This document shows positions 57,543 through 64,000 of a DNA stretch of 64,000 bases, in pieces. Both the position numbers and the translations under genes were made by a program. A model generated the notes under the pieces. That model had not been told where the DNA came from, did not search any database, and saw nothing but the letters and a program-made list of their open reading frames with translations. The number at the start of each line of letters is the position of its first letter. The stretch's first letter is position 1. Source of the stretch: Lachnospiraceae bacterium GAM79 (GTDB lineage: Bacteria; Bacillota; Clostridia; Lachnospirales; Lachnospiraceae). The stretch lies in contig CP085928.1 in the NCBI GenBank assembly GCA_020735665.1, positions 1,784,501 to 1,848,500 on the forward strand. The letters are read 5' to 3'.

Positions 57543-58193
57543 TTATACGGATGCTGTCGCATAGTTTATGATCATTTCCTTTAAACGTATCAACTCCGGC
57601 ATATAATCCCTGTTATCCTCTGCGCCCCATATAAAGCCTCCCGCGTAGTAGGTACATGCTGCCATCATCGTATGTACGGTCACACGGATAAATTCATCCT
57701 CCGGTATATCCGTGCGAAAGGTATGATCTTCCTTTGCTTTCTCATACATCATATGCAATCGGGTATCAGCCGAATACACCGACGTATGAATATTCTCAAA
57801 CTGTTCCGGATCTACGCCCTCATGTGTGACGTAGTGATTAAAGTTATCATTGTACTGAAGCAGTTCCTTATGGTTCAGATACATTTCAATATAACTGTCC
57901 AGCGTGAATATGAATCGATCGATCGCCGGAATATCCTGAACCGATGAAATCGGTCTGTTTCTATCGAGCTCATCCAGATATGATTTCCACTGTGCCATAC
58001 AGACTGCGATCGCCAGTTCTGTCTTATTCGAATAACACCGGAATAAGGTCGCCCTGCCGATACCGACCGCCTCTGCGATCTCGCCCATACTTACCGCTTC
58101 AATCTTCTTTTCTACAAAGATTCGAAATGCAGTATCCAGGATCCGCTGTCGTCGTTCATTTTCTTTTGCTTTTTGTTTCTCTGATTTGTTCAT
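57543..58193 (-). CDS. TetR/AcrR-family regulator
   Basis: About 216 residues; the ATG at 58191-58193 is about 8 bases after AAAGGAA, and the ATG two codons earlier is also possible. The N-terminal helix-turn-helix has RQRILDTAFRIFVEKKIEAVSMGEIAEAVGIGRATLFRCY, the usual TetR pattern with Cys in place of His in the last helix. The C-terminal ligand domain is not specific. Its stop is 60 bases before the giant surface protein gene on the same strand, so it may control or be transcribed with that gene, but the target is not shown. Confidence 0.85.
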   Translation of the reverse strand: MNKSEKQKAKENERRQRILDTAFRIFVEKKIEAVSMGEIAEAVGIGRATLFRCYSNKTELAIAVCMAQWKSYLDELDRNRPISSVQDIPAIDRFIFTLDSYIEMYLNHKELLQYNDNFNHYVTHEGVDPEQFENIHTSVYSADTRLHMMYEKAKEDHTFRTDIPEDEFIRVTVHTMMAACTYYAGGFIWGAEDNRDYMPELIRLKEMIINYATASV

Positions 58194-58303
58194 TACCATG
58201 TTCCTTTTTGATACGTACTGTATCATTAATTTTATAGGAAATAAAATGTGTTGTCAATACGCACAAACACCTCTTATATATAAGTCAAGGATTTTTTCTG
58301 ACC

Positions 58304-58340
58304 TCAAAAAAATTAGGCAGCCCTGCTTTGTAGGCTGCCT
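58304..58340 (-). terminator. Terminator of the P-type ATPase gene
   Basis: AGGCAGCC pairs with GGCTGCCT around an 10-base loop and is followed on the minus strand by AATTTTTTT. It begins 5 bases after the stop codon. Confidence 0.92.
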
Positions 58341-58344
58341 GTCT

Positions 58345-60762
58345 CTATTTAAGCTCCAGATATTTTTTAAGCTTTGGCTTTTTCTTTTTATAGTATTCCT
58401 GCAGCTTCTCCACCAACAGGGTGAGGTAGCGGAACAGGGATTCTGCCGCGAATCCGAATACCACCATAAGCAGTACGCAGATATTTGACAGATCGGTCAA
58501 TGCAAATAACTTCTTCAGGAAAAATCCTGAGAATATAAATCCAACGATGTTCAGTCCGATCACACCATATTTCATCTTGTTTAACGGCTCACTGATCTTA
58601 AACAGGATCATAAAGCCAACAACGCAAAGCACCATTGTTGCGATCGTACCGATGCTTTCTCCCGGCAGGGCAAATACCTCACCGCAGATTACTAACGCAC
58701 CAACCGCAATTACATCAGTAAGACCACCCGGAAATGCTTTGAACATAACATTTGTAAGGAAATGTCCTTTGATCCTGTCTCTGTTCGGTTCGAGTGCCAA
58801 CAGAAATCCGGGAGCACCGATCGTAAACATACTGACCAATGAGATCTGCGCCGGTTCCAGCGGATAGGTGATCATAAAGATAACCGAGAACAGCGACATC
58901 AACAGTGAGAATATATTCTTAACAAGGAACAGGCTGGCGGAACGCTGTACATTATTTACAACCCGTCGTCCTTCGTATACCACATCCGGCATATGTGCAA
59001 AATCTGAATCTAGCAAAACGACCTGTGCTGCCTGTGTTGCAGCTTCACTACCAGATGCCATCGCCACGCTGCAATCCGCATCCTTCATTGCAAGGATATC
59101 ATTGACACCATCACCTGTCATGGCCACGGTATGCCCCTGCTTTTTAAGTGCCTGCACAAGCTTCTGCTTCTGCTTCGGCGTCACACGGCCAAATACCGTA
59201 TATTCTCGTACGGCTTTCTTAATCTTCGTATCCGTATCAAGTGTCGTTGCATCCACATAACTTTCTGCGTTGTCAATACCCGCCTGAACTGCGATCTGTG
59301 ATACCGTCTTTGGATTATCACCGGATATAACCTTGATCGCTACATCCTGACTCTTAAAGTATGCAAAAGTCTTTACCGCATTTTCACGGATCGGATTTGC
59401 CAGTGCCACAAAGCCAAGCGGTGTTACTCTGTCAGATAATCCATTTGCAATACTGCTTCCTTCATATCTTCCAAATAACAGCACACGATCTCCCTTTTCG
59501 GCATAAGGAAGAATCTCTTTCTCGATTGACGCATAATCATCTCGCATGATGAATTCCGGTGCGCCAAGCAGATAGATGCCATCCGAAAATGTAATACTAC
59601 CGTATTTCAAACTGGATGAAAATGCCAGACGATCAAGCGGTACTCTGTGTTTTCCGACACTACCGTCTGCCTCATCGGCATATTTCTTCAATGCCTCCAT
59701 CGTAGCGTTATTATCCTGTGACGCTGCTGTATAATCGATCAGCAGCCCCTTTAATTCGTCTATCGTCTTTAACGGATTCCGGCTGTCCTTACTTAAGAAT
59801 ACATCCTTGATACTCATAACCGGTTCTGTGATCGTTCCGGTCTTATCCACGCACAGCACATCGACACGCGCCAACGTCTCGATACTTTTCATATCATGCA
59901 GCAGGACTTTTCGTTTTGCCAGATTCATCGTACTGAGTGCCAGTGCGATCGTAGTAAGAAGATATAACCCCTCCGGGATCATACCAAGGATAGCTGCAAC
60001 CGTCGAGGTTACACTCTTCCGGATCGAGTCATCATTTACGAAATGGCTCTGCCAGAACAGAATGATACCGATCGGTATAATGATGATACCAACCCATTTT
60101 ACGATCAGGTTGATCGACCGGATCATCTCGGACTGTTCACCGCTTCCCATGGTCTTTGCTTCCATGCTGAGTTTTGAGATATAGGATTCATTTCCGACCT
60201 TTTCCAGTCTGGCATAACATTCACCGGACACCACAAAGCTGCCGGATAACAGAGAACTGCCGCTCGTCTTTTCTACCTCGTCCGCTTCACCGGTAAGGAG
60301 GGATTCATTTACCTGAATGCTGCCATCGATAACAACCGCATCTGCACAGATCTGCTTTCCGGCTGTCAGTAAAATGACATCATCCTTTACCAGTTCTTCC
60401 GAACGGATCTGCTGTAAAACCCCATCTCTGACTACATCTGCATGAGGTGCATTTAAGAAATTCATTTTTTCCAGTGTCTTCTTCGCACGCAGCTCCTGTA
60501 TGATACCGATCAATGTATTACCTATGATGATCGGCAGAAAAGTCAGGTTCCGAAAGGAACCAACAAGGATCAATAATACTGTGATAATAAGAAATATTAA
60601 GTTAAAGTATGTAAGTGTATTCGACAGAATGATCTCTTTCGTTGTTTTATCCGTCGATATATCGGTCTGATTCGTCAGCCCTTTTTCGATTCGTTTCTTT
60701 ACTTCGTTTTCTGTCAGTCCCCGGATCGAAGGATTGATCTGATTTGCATTTGTATCGTCCAT
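58345..60762 (-). CDS. P-type cation-transporting ATPase (CtpE-like)
   Basis: 805 residues. GAGAGGAAA precedes the ATG. N-terminal cation-ATPase segment with LTENEVKKRIEKGLTN, actuator loop SLLTGEADEVEK (TGEA in place of TGES), membrane helix with GMIPEGLYLL, phosphorylation motif CVDKTGTIT near residue 305, nucleotide-binding domain, VTPKQKQKLVQAL and the hinge AMTGDGVNDILAMKDADCSVAM. About ten membrane helices. The PEGL motif and overall length fit the HAD-IC family related to mycobacterial CtpE, which takes up calcium; the ion here is not proven. Monocistronic. Confidence 0.9.
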   Translation of the reverse strand: MDDTNANQINPSIRGLTENEVKKRIEKGLTNQTDISTDKTTKEIILSNTLTYFNLIFLIITVLLILVGSFRNLTFLPIIIGNTLIGIIQELRAKKTLEKMNFLNAPHADVVRDGVLQQIRSEELVKDDVILLTAGKQICADAVVIDGSIQVNESLLTGEADEVEKTSGSSLLSGSFVVSGECYARLEKVGNESYISKLSMEAKTMGSGEQSEMIRSINLIVKWVGIIIIPIGIILFWQSHFVNDDSIRKSVTSTVAAILGMIPEGLYLLTTIALALSTMNLAKRKVLLHDMKSIETLARVDVLCVDKTGTITEPVMSIKDVFLSKDSRNPLKTIDELKGLLIDYTAASQDNNATMEALKKYADEADGSVGKHRVPLDRLAFSSSLKYGSITFSDGIYLLGAPEFIMRDDYASIEKEILPYAEKGDRVLLFGRYEGSSIANGLSDRVTPLGFVALANPIRENAVKTFAYFKSQDVAIKVISGDNPKTVSQIAVQAGIDNAESYVDATTLDTDTKIKKAVREYTVFGRVTPKQKQKLVQALKKQGHTVAMTGDGVNDILAMKDADCSVAMASGSEAATQAAQVVLLDSDFAHMPDVVYEGRRVVNNVQRSASLFLVKNIFSLLMSLFSVIFMITYPLEPAQISLVSMFTIGAPGFLLALEPNRDRIKGHFLTNVMFKAFPGGLTDVIAVGALVICGEVFALPGESIGTIATMVLCVVGFMILFKISEPLNKMKYGVIGLNIVGFIFSGFFLKKLFALTDLSNICVLLMVVFGFAAESLFRYLTLLVEKLQEYYKKKKPKLKKYLELK

Positions 60763-60904
60763 AAGATTTCCTCTCTGGTCTGTGTTATCAAAACTTTTAC
60801 ACCATTCTACTACATTCCTATGAAAAGAAAACGAAAATAACTGTTAAATTTTGTTAATTCTTTATTCGTCTTTATTCAGGCGATAGCCTGTCCCCATTTC
60901 CTTT

Positions 60905-61432
60905 CTATTCATTCAATGAATTAAACTTCAGTTTCTTTTTTGTGATCAGATATGCTATTACGCCACACAGAATTCCAACCAGAATACCACCTAAGATATC
61001 GGTCGGGTAATGCACATACAGGTATAGTCTGGAAAATGCGATCAGCACCGCAAGCACCAGTGCCGGATACCGGTATTTCTCTTTTGCAAAAAACAATGCA
61101 GTTACTGCTGCAAAGGACGCTGCCGTATGACCGGATGGGAATGAATAATCTGTCGGCTTCTTCACTAACAGGGAAATCGCTGTATTTACATCAAAGGGTC
61201 TTGTCCTTGCTACCGCATTCTTCAATATGCCATTACAAAGTATAACATCAAATACCAGTGCAAGTGCCATCAGGATTCCTGTCTTTCTGTGTTTCTTACT
61301 GATCAACAGCACGATCGTAAGTGCGATCCAGATGACCCCTGCATTTCCAAGTGTCGATACAAATGGCATCACTACATCAAGAAATGCATTTCTCATATGC
61401 TCCTGTATAAAATCCAAAATCGTTAACTCCAT
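60905..61432 (-). CDS. PAP2-family membrane phosphatase
   Basis: 175 residues from the ATG at 61430-61432 (AAAGG 8 bases upstream; a GTG three codons earlier is less likely). Five or six membrane helices and the three phosphatase motifs: KNAVARTRPF, SFPSGHTAAS and SRLYLYVHYPTD. The family removes phosphate from lipid phosphates such as undecaprenyl pyrophosphate or phosphatidic acid at the outer face of the membrane. No linked genes. Confidence 0.92.
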   Translation of the reverse strand: MELTILDFIQEHMRNAFLDVVMPFVSTLGNAGVIWIALTIVLLISKKHRKTGILMALALVFDVILCNGILKNAVARTRPFDVNTAISLLVKKPTDYSFPSGHTAASFAAVTALFFAKEKYRYPALVLAVLIAFSRLYLYVHYPTDILGGILVGILCGVIAYLITKKKLKFNSLNE

Positions 61433-61549
61433 CTGATTCACCTTTTGTCCTCCTGCCTGTATGTAAATCGCACACTGTTTCTACCGATCTGCTCTGTCGC
61501 TTCACTTATGCAAGTGATTTTGTATGTCTTTCAGATAAGTATCATTTAT

Positions 61550-62608
61550 TTATTTTTCCCGGAGGATCTTCACACCACGAACAATCATGAATACCCCTAC
61601 GATCAACAATGCTGCTGACATTACCGTTGGAAACAAAGAACCCATAACAATCGTGAGGCTGGCCGTCTGAATGAGCATAAAAATAAAGCTAAGCACACTA
61701 ATGCCATTTACTAATATAAAGCCGGCTCCGACTACAATACATATGACTCCGGCATAAATATTCGCGCCTTTCCGAACTGCGGAACCAACCTTTCTTGCCT
61801 GCTCCCGCTGTGCAGGATCCATACCCATGCCATTCATCATCTGATCAAATTCAGGCGACATACCGCTTCCATATACTGTACCACCACTATTCACCTGACT
61901 GGTATAGACCTTGTTTCCAGCATCTCCTGAAAATGGTGTGCCCGGAGTTCCCTGCTGCCATTGTGAATTCTGCCCGGTATCTGTAGCCCCTGGTGATGTT
62001 TTCTCGCTATTTTCTATTATTATGTCTGCCGGCTGACTGCCATACACACCATACGGGCTGTTGTATCCGGACTGACTATTGTATCCGGACTGGTCGTTAT
62101 ATTCGCCGTCATAACTTCCATATTCCGGCGTCTGATATGGCTGATATCCACCGTCCATTTCCTGTCCATTAATTCTATCACCGACACCGCCGCTCCATTG
62201 AACCCTGCCGGATTTCTGGTCTGCATCACCGCTGTCTCCTTTTAAAAAGTTACGAATTCCCTGGATCAGAAGCAGCACTCCTATGCCCCCGAAAAACAGA
62301 AGGAAAAGTCTCATGACACCTAGTCCTTTTGCAAAAAGGCCCACAAAGCCAAAACTCATGAATACCAAAGTTCCCAGAATGCAACCCAGTAATTGTTTGA
62401 CCCGATTGGATACACTTTCCATCGAATTAATAAATAATACAACACCTGTCAATGCAAATATTAATCCGAATCCAAGTACGATCCCCCATGTTAAGATTCC
62501 ACCCTGATCATACAGGGTTGTTATGCCCCATACTCCGAGTGCAAGCATCATCACGCCAAAGCAAAAGAAAACAAATGCTCCTATTTTTGCTCCTTTTTGT
62601 TTCTGCAT
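61550..62608 (-). CDS. Membrane protein with low-complexity linker, unknown function
   Basis: 352 residues. GGAGGT precedes the ATG. Four N-terminal membrane helices (about 8-30, 38-60, 72-92, 98-118) and two or three C-terminal ones (about 280-345) flank a soluble part (about 125-265) rich in Gly, Tyr, Ser, Gln and Asn with tandem QSGYNSQSGYNS-type repeats. No known motif. The repeats suggest a disordered spacer. Function not recognised. Confidence 0.7.
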   Translation of the reverse strand: MQKQKGAKIGAFVFFCFGVMMLALGVWGITTLYDQGGILTWGIVLGFGLIFALTGVVLFINSMESVSNRVKQLLGCILGTLVFMSFGFVGLFAKGLGVMRLFLLFFGGIGVLLLIQGIRNFLKGDSGDADQKSGRVQWSGGVGDRINGQEMDGGYQPYQTPEYGSYDGEYNDQSGYNSQSGYNSPYGVYGSQPADIIIENSEKTSPGATDTGQNSQWQQGTPGTPFSGDAGNKVYTSQVNSGGTVYGSGMSPEFDQMMNGMGMDPAQREQARKVGSAVRKGANIYAGVICIVVGAGFILVNGISVLSFIFMLIQTASLTIVMGSLFPTVMSAALLIVGVFMIVRGVKILREK

Positions 62609-62740
62609 AAAACCACCTCCGTTTATAGAGTATCACATAACTGTGGTTTTTTACACTTCTCCATGTATATTTTTTTGATTTTGTCACCAAAGCCCTTCGA
62701 TGGAAATTCTTCCGATGATACTTCTGTTCCTATAAAGCAA

Positions 62741-62795
62741 AAAAATCCCCCGCACTTGTCTCCTGTAGTTCTTCGGGCTACAGGCAAATGCGGGG
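62741..62795 (-). terminator. Terminator after the 41-residue gene
   Basis: CCCCGCA and CCTGTAG pair with CTACAGG and TGCGGGG around a short loop, and on the minus strand ATTTTTTTGC follows. It begins about 30 bases after the stop of the small gene at 62827. Confidence 0.9.
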
Positions 62796-62826
62796 AACCT
62801 TTTCTTTGTTTGTTGATTTATTCACT

Positions 62827-62952
62827 CTAATAAGTATGTTTCTTTGACTTTGGTACTGCAGCTTCAACCTCCTGTGCATTATGATTAGCTGTTGCACATA
62901 CCTTCTGAACTGCTTTCTTTTTCTTCAATGGATGCTTTGGATTCTTATCCAT
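62827..62952 (-). CDS. 41-residue basic small protein
   Basis: The ATG at 62950-62952 has GGGAG 8 bases upstream, and the frame closes at TAG with a strong terminator just after. The product starts MDKNPKHPLKKKKAVQKV and ends VPKSKKHTY; it is Lys-rich, with one Cys, no signal peptide and no membrane helix. Good ribosome binding site and terminator support a real gene. It lies after the hsp20 gene (stop 63035, 82 bases away) on the same strand and may share its transcript. Function unknown. Confidence 0.65.
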   Translation of the reverse strand: MDKNPKHPLKKKKAVQKVCATANHNAQEVEAAVPKSKKHTY

Positions 62953-63034
62953 AATCTACACTCCCTTTCTTATATCTGTATACATATACATAAGGGGTCA
63001 TGTTTTTATTCGCACGGCTCGATATCAACACATT

Positions 63035-63499
63035 TTATTCGATGGCAATGAAGTTCTCCTTTTCGATTGCTTCCGGTGCTTTCTTTGGAAGGGTCAGACG
63101 AAGAATACCACTTTCATATTTTGCATGTATATCCTTCTGACTGATACCGTCACCAACATAGAAACTTCTGCTCATGCTGCCGGCATAACGTTCACGTCTG
63201 ATATACTTACCGGTCTTCTTATCTTTCTCATCCTTATCCAGACCTTTTTCAGCGGAAATAGTGATGTAGCCATCTTCCAGTTTGACATTTACTTCATCCT
63301 TCTTAAATCCAGGAAGGTCAATGTCTACTTCATAGCTGTCATCTGTTTCACGGACATCCGTCTTCATCATGTTCTTAGCATGTTTGCCATACAACGGGCT
63401 TTTCTCTGGAAACATTTCCTTTTCAAATTCCTTACCGAATGGGAAATCATCCATCCAATCATCAAATAAACTTTCTCCAAAAATACTAGGTCTTAACAT
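63035..63499 (-). CDS. Hsp20/alpha-crystallin small heat-shock protein
   Basis: 154 residues. AAAGGAG lies 9 bases before the ATG. It starts MLRPSIFGESLFDDWMDDFP; the alpha-crystallin domain (about 48-145) has MKTDVRETDDSYEVDIDLPG, a lone GYITISAEK strand, RRERYAGSMSRSFYVGD and the C-terminal ESGILRLTLPKK. It holds unfolding proteins for ClpB/DnaK. A CIRCE element covers its promoter 200 bases upstream, leaving a long untranslated leader. Confidence 0.95.
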   Translation of the reverse strand: MLRPSIFGESLFDDWMDDFPFGKEFEKEMFPEKSPLYGKHAKNMMKTDVRETDDSYEVDIDLPGFKKDEVNVKLEDGYITISAEKGLDKDEKDKKTGKYIRRERYAGSMSRSFYVGDGISQKDIHAKYESGILRLTLPKKAPEAIEKENFIAIE

Positions 63500-63680
63500 A
63501 AGTCATTACTCCTTTCAATTTCAAACCAGTGTCGGAAATCTCAGCTCCTTATGGAACCTTGAGGCACTTAGACTTTTGTATGTTTAGCACTGTCAGAGAA
63601 ACTGAAGTGTCGAATTTGTATGTTATAAGTTCCGGGATTCTTTCTTTTATCTTCTTTCTTAATCCCTTTCCTTATCTTTA
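63500..63680 (-). promoter_or_regulatory. Long 5' leader of hsp20
   Basis: If transcription starts about 7 bases after the -10 box at 63686-63691, the hsp20 mRNA has an untranslated leader of about 180 bases. It contains small hairpins, for example CACTTCAG/CTGACAGTG near 63579-63609 and CTCA..TCC/GGA..TGAG just before the ribosome binding site. No coding frame is seen in it. Confidence 0.4.
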
Positions 63681-63685
63681 TCTAT

Positions 63686-63728
63686 GTTATAGCACCGTTT
63701 ATTAGCACTGTCAATAGGTGAGTGCTAA
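63686..63728 (-). promoter_or_regulatory. CIRCE operator overlapping the hsp20 promoter
   Basis: TTAGCACTG, nine bases, GAGTGCTAA at 63702-63728. On the minus strand TTGACA (63709-63714) is inside the operator and TATAAC (63686-63691) follows at 17 bases. The layout is the same as at clpB. Confidence 0.93.
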
Positions 63729-63780
63729 TTTTGTGTGAAGATTTTGTGAACTATCTGATTTCCATTTCTACACTTAAAAG

Positions 63781-63812
63781 AAAAAGCCAGACCGGTGCTC
63801 ACCGGCCTGGCT
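63781..63812 (-). terminator. Terminator of the P-II gene
   Basis: GCCAGGCCGGT pairs with ACCGGTCTGGC around a 4-base loop, and on the minus strand TTTTTC follows. It begins about 35 bases after the P-II stop. Confidence 0.9.
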
Positions 63813-63845
63813 CTTTCTTCTATATAATTATAAGTTATTTGTAAT

Positions 63846-64000
63846 TTACTCTACATCCTGTAAAGCTGCAAAGTCTTCCTCACCGGTACGAACCTTAACA
63901 ACCTTGTCAACGCTGTATACGAAGATCTTACCATCACCGATATGTCCGGTATACAGAGCCTTCTTAGCAGCTTCAATAACTGCACTGACAGGAATCTTGC
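63846..64000 (-). CDS. P-II family nitrogen regulator (partial, 5' end outside window)
   Basis: The last 50 residues are visible, ending TAA at 63846-63848. KIPVSAVIEAAKKALYTGHI, GDGKIFVYSVDKVVKVRTGE and a short tail ending QDVE match the C-terminal half of GlnB/GlnK, including the GDGKIFV strand and the RTGE segment that bind ATP and 2-oxoglutarate. The T-loop lies outside the window, so GlnB and GlnK cannot be told apart. P-II proteins sense nitrogen and energy state. Confidence 0.92.
   Translation of the reverse strand, partial: KIPVSAVIEAAKKALYTGHIGDGKIFVYSVDKVVKVRTGEEDFAALQDVE

Overview
The window reads as chromosomal DNA of a low-GC, spore-former-lineage Bacillota, most likely a gut Lachnospiraceae (Clostridia) relative. 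Supporting signs are strong AAGGAGG-type ribosome binding sites, TTGACA-17-TATAAT promoters, CIRCE heat-shock operators, indolepyruvate:ferredoxin oxidoreductase, a CD1871A-type CXXC mini-protein, DUF6273 surface proteins and very large BspA-type leucine-rich-repeat proteins. No phage, transposase or CRISPR array is visible. The species cannot be fixed from the sequence alone.

Layout. 1-5 kb: 5' part of iorA, then an ECF sigma / anti-sigma / von Willebrand A lipoprotein module with two matching putative ECF promoters. 5-11 kb: an orphan SAM-fold-like gene, a small alarmone synthetase, tRNA-Arg(ACG) with promoter and terminator, and a 1270-residue c-di-GMP protein with an unusual C-terminal beta-helix. 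11-15 kb: a heterodimeric ABC exporter. 15-21 kb: two tandem paralogous secreted proteins. 21-27 kb: a decayed XRE regulator, ilvE, a membrane glycerophosphodiester phosphodiesterase, long palindromic hairpins and paaK. 27-29 kb: rpmG-secE-nusG-rplK-rplA. 29-36 kb: small housekeeping and unknown genes, metY, an HD hydrolase, murI and a DUF3810 membrane protein. 36-42.5 kb: a dlt-like envelope acylation operon (transporter, MBOAT, SGNH protein, AMP ligase, acyl carrier). 42.5-49 kb: two two-component systems flanking clpB. 49-51.4 kb: a divergently transcribed redox cluster (CXXC mini-protein, membrane ferredoxin, TlpA-like lipoprotein). 51.5-58 kb: a 1966-residue surface protein and a TetR regulator. 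58-64 kb: P-type cation ATPase, PAP2 phosphatase, membrane protein, a 41-residue basic protein, CIRCE-controlled hsp20, and the 3' end of a P-II protein gene.

How genes work together. clpB and hsp20, 16 kb apart, share a CIRCE operator in which the -35 box lies inside the operator, so both should be HrcA-repressed. The sigma factor probably drives its own operon and the separate vWA gene through a shared CATAAAAA-N13-CGTAT promoter. The 36-42.5 kb operon has the parts needed to activate an acyl group, load it on a carrier, export it across the membrane and attach it to an envelope polymer. The SLC13-type anion importer at its head raises the possibility that the acyl group is an imported organic acid. 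The OmpR-type system beside the redox cluster is a natural candidate to regulate it.

The strongest candidates for something new are the SLC13/MBOAT/SGNH/ligase/carrier operon, the EAL protein fused to a cytoplasmic beta-helix, and the long palindromic elements at 25164-25374 and 34932-35104.
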